DNA of 5,559 nucleotides, taken from contig JAJQHI010000199.1 of assembly GCA_021199825.1 (NCBI GenBank), positions 1 through 5,559 of the forward strand, read 5' to 3'. Every line of letters begins with the position of its first letter. Positions within the stretch are counted from its first letter, which is position 1. Positions 5,506 to 5,559 of the stretch are shown here, piece after piece. Both the position numbers and the translations under genes were made by a program. Under the pieces are notes generated by a model. The model saw only the letters and a list, made by a program, of their open reading frames with translations. It was not told the DNA's origin and ran no database searches. This stretch comes from Bacillota bacterium. GTDB taxonomy: Bacteria; Bacillota; Clostridia; Oscillospirales; CAG-272.

Positions 5506-5559
5506 ATGCCGCAAAAACGCCGCAGTGACCGCAGCGCAGCAATTCTCCCCCTATATAAT

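Noticed and set aside
5306..5542. - strand open frame starting with TTG at 5542, after a GGGGGAG
   Set aside because: The G-rich site is too close to the TTG, the frame overlaps the GH43 start out of frame, and its Arg/Leu-rich peptide is a typical shadow of the GH43 coding sequence.
1..5559. CRISPR array, insertion sequence, phage or defence module
   Set aside because: No regularly spaced direct repeats, terminal inverted repeats, transposase or integrase motifs were seen; nearly all of the window is explained by four coding genes and two tRNAs.

Overview
The window looks like a chromosomal segment of a gut-type anaerobic Clostridia (Oscillospirales/Christensenellales-like). This is inferred from four things: a GldG-like plus DUF4340 gene pair, a PcrA of Firmicutes type with a C-terminal Tudor-like domain, AGGAGG-type ribosome binding sites, and tRNA genes without an encoded CCA. 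No gene is a safe species marker.

Layout. On the + strand, positions 2-577 hold the 3' end of a GldG-like membrane-anchored protein. It is followed after 16 bases by a complete DUF4340 protein (594-1733). These two usually close an operon whose upstream part, outside the window, encodes an ABC-2 type ATPase and permease. A hairpin (1739-1769) separates them from a two-gene tRNA unit: a consensus extended -10 promoter with an A/T-rich UP-like element (1784-1833), tRNA-Gly(CCC) at 1850-1920, tRNA-Ala(CGC) at 1928-2000, and a 16-bp perfect-stem terminator (2017-2057). On the - strand, converging on that terminator, a two-gene operon runs leftwards: a GH43-family glycosidase (5460-4513), then the DNA helicase pcrA (4513-2066). 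The two are joined by a TGATG stop/start overlap. The right edge (5461-5559) is the GH43 leader, with a Shine-Dalgarno site and a CG-centred palindrome that could be an operator.

Function. The + strand pair probably forms the extracytoplasmic part of an uncharacterised ABC exporter-like complex. The tRNA unit supplies two C34 tRNAs reading GGG and GCG. The - strand operon puts a cytoplasmic arabinofuranosidase-like enzyme directly in front of a housekeeping repair helicase, an odd pairing that is probably positional rather than functional.

I do not see a clear new biological system. The most unusual signals are the tRNA-Gly, whose T-loop reads UGC instead of UUC and whose D-stem is weak, and the translational coupling of pcrA to a sugar hydrolase gene with no visible Shine-Dalgarno site of its own.
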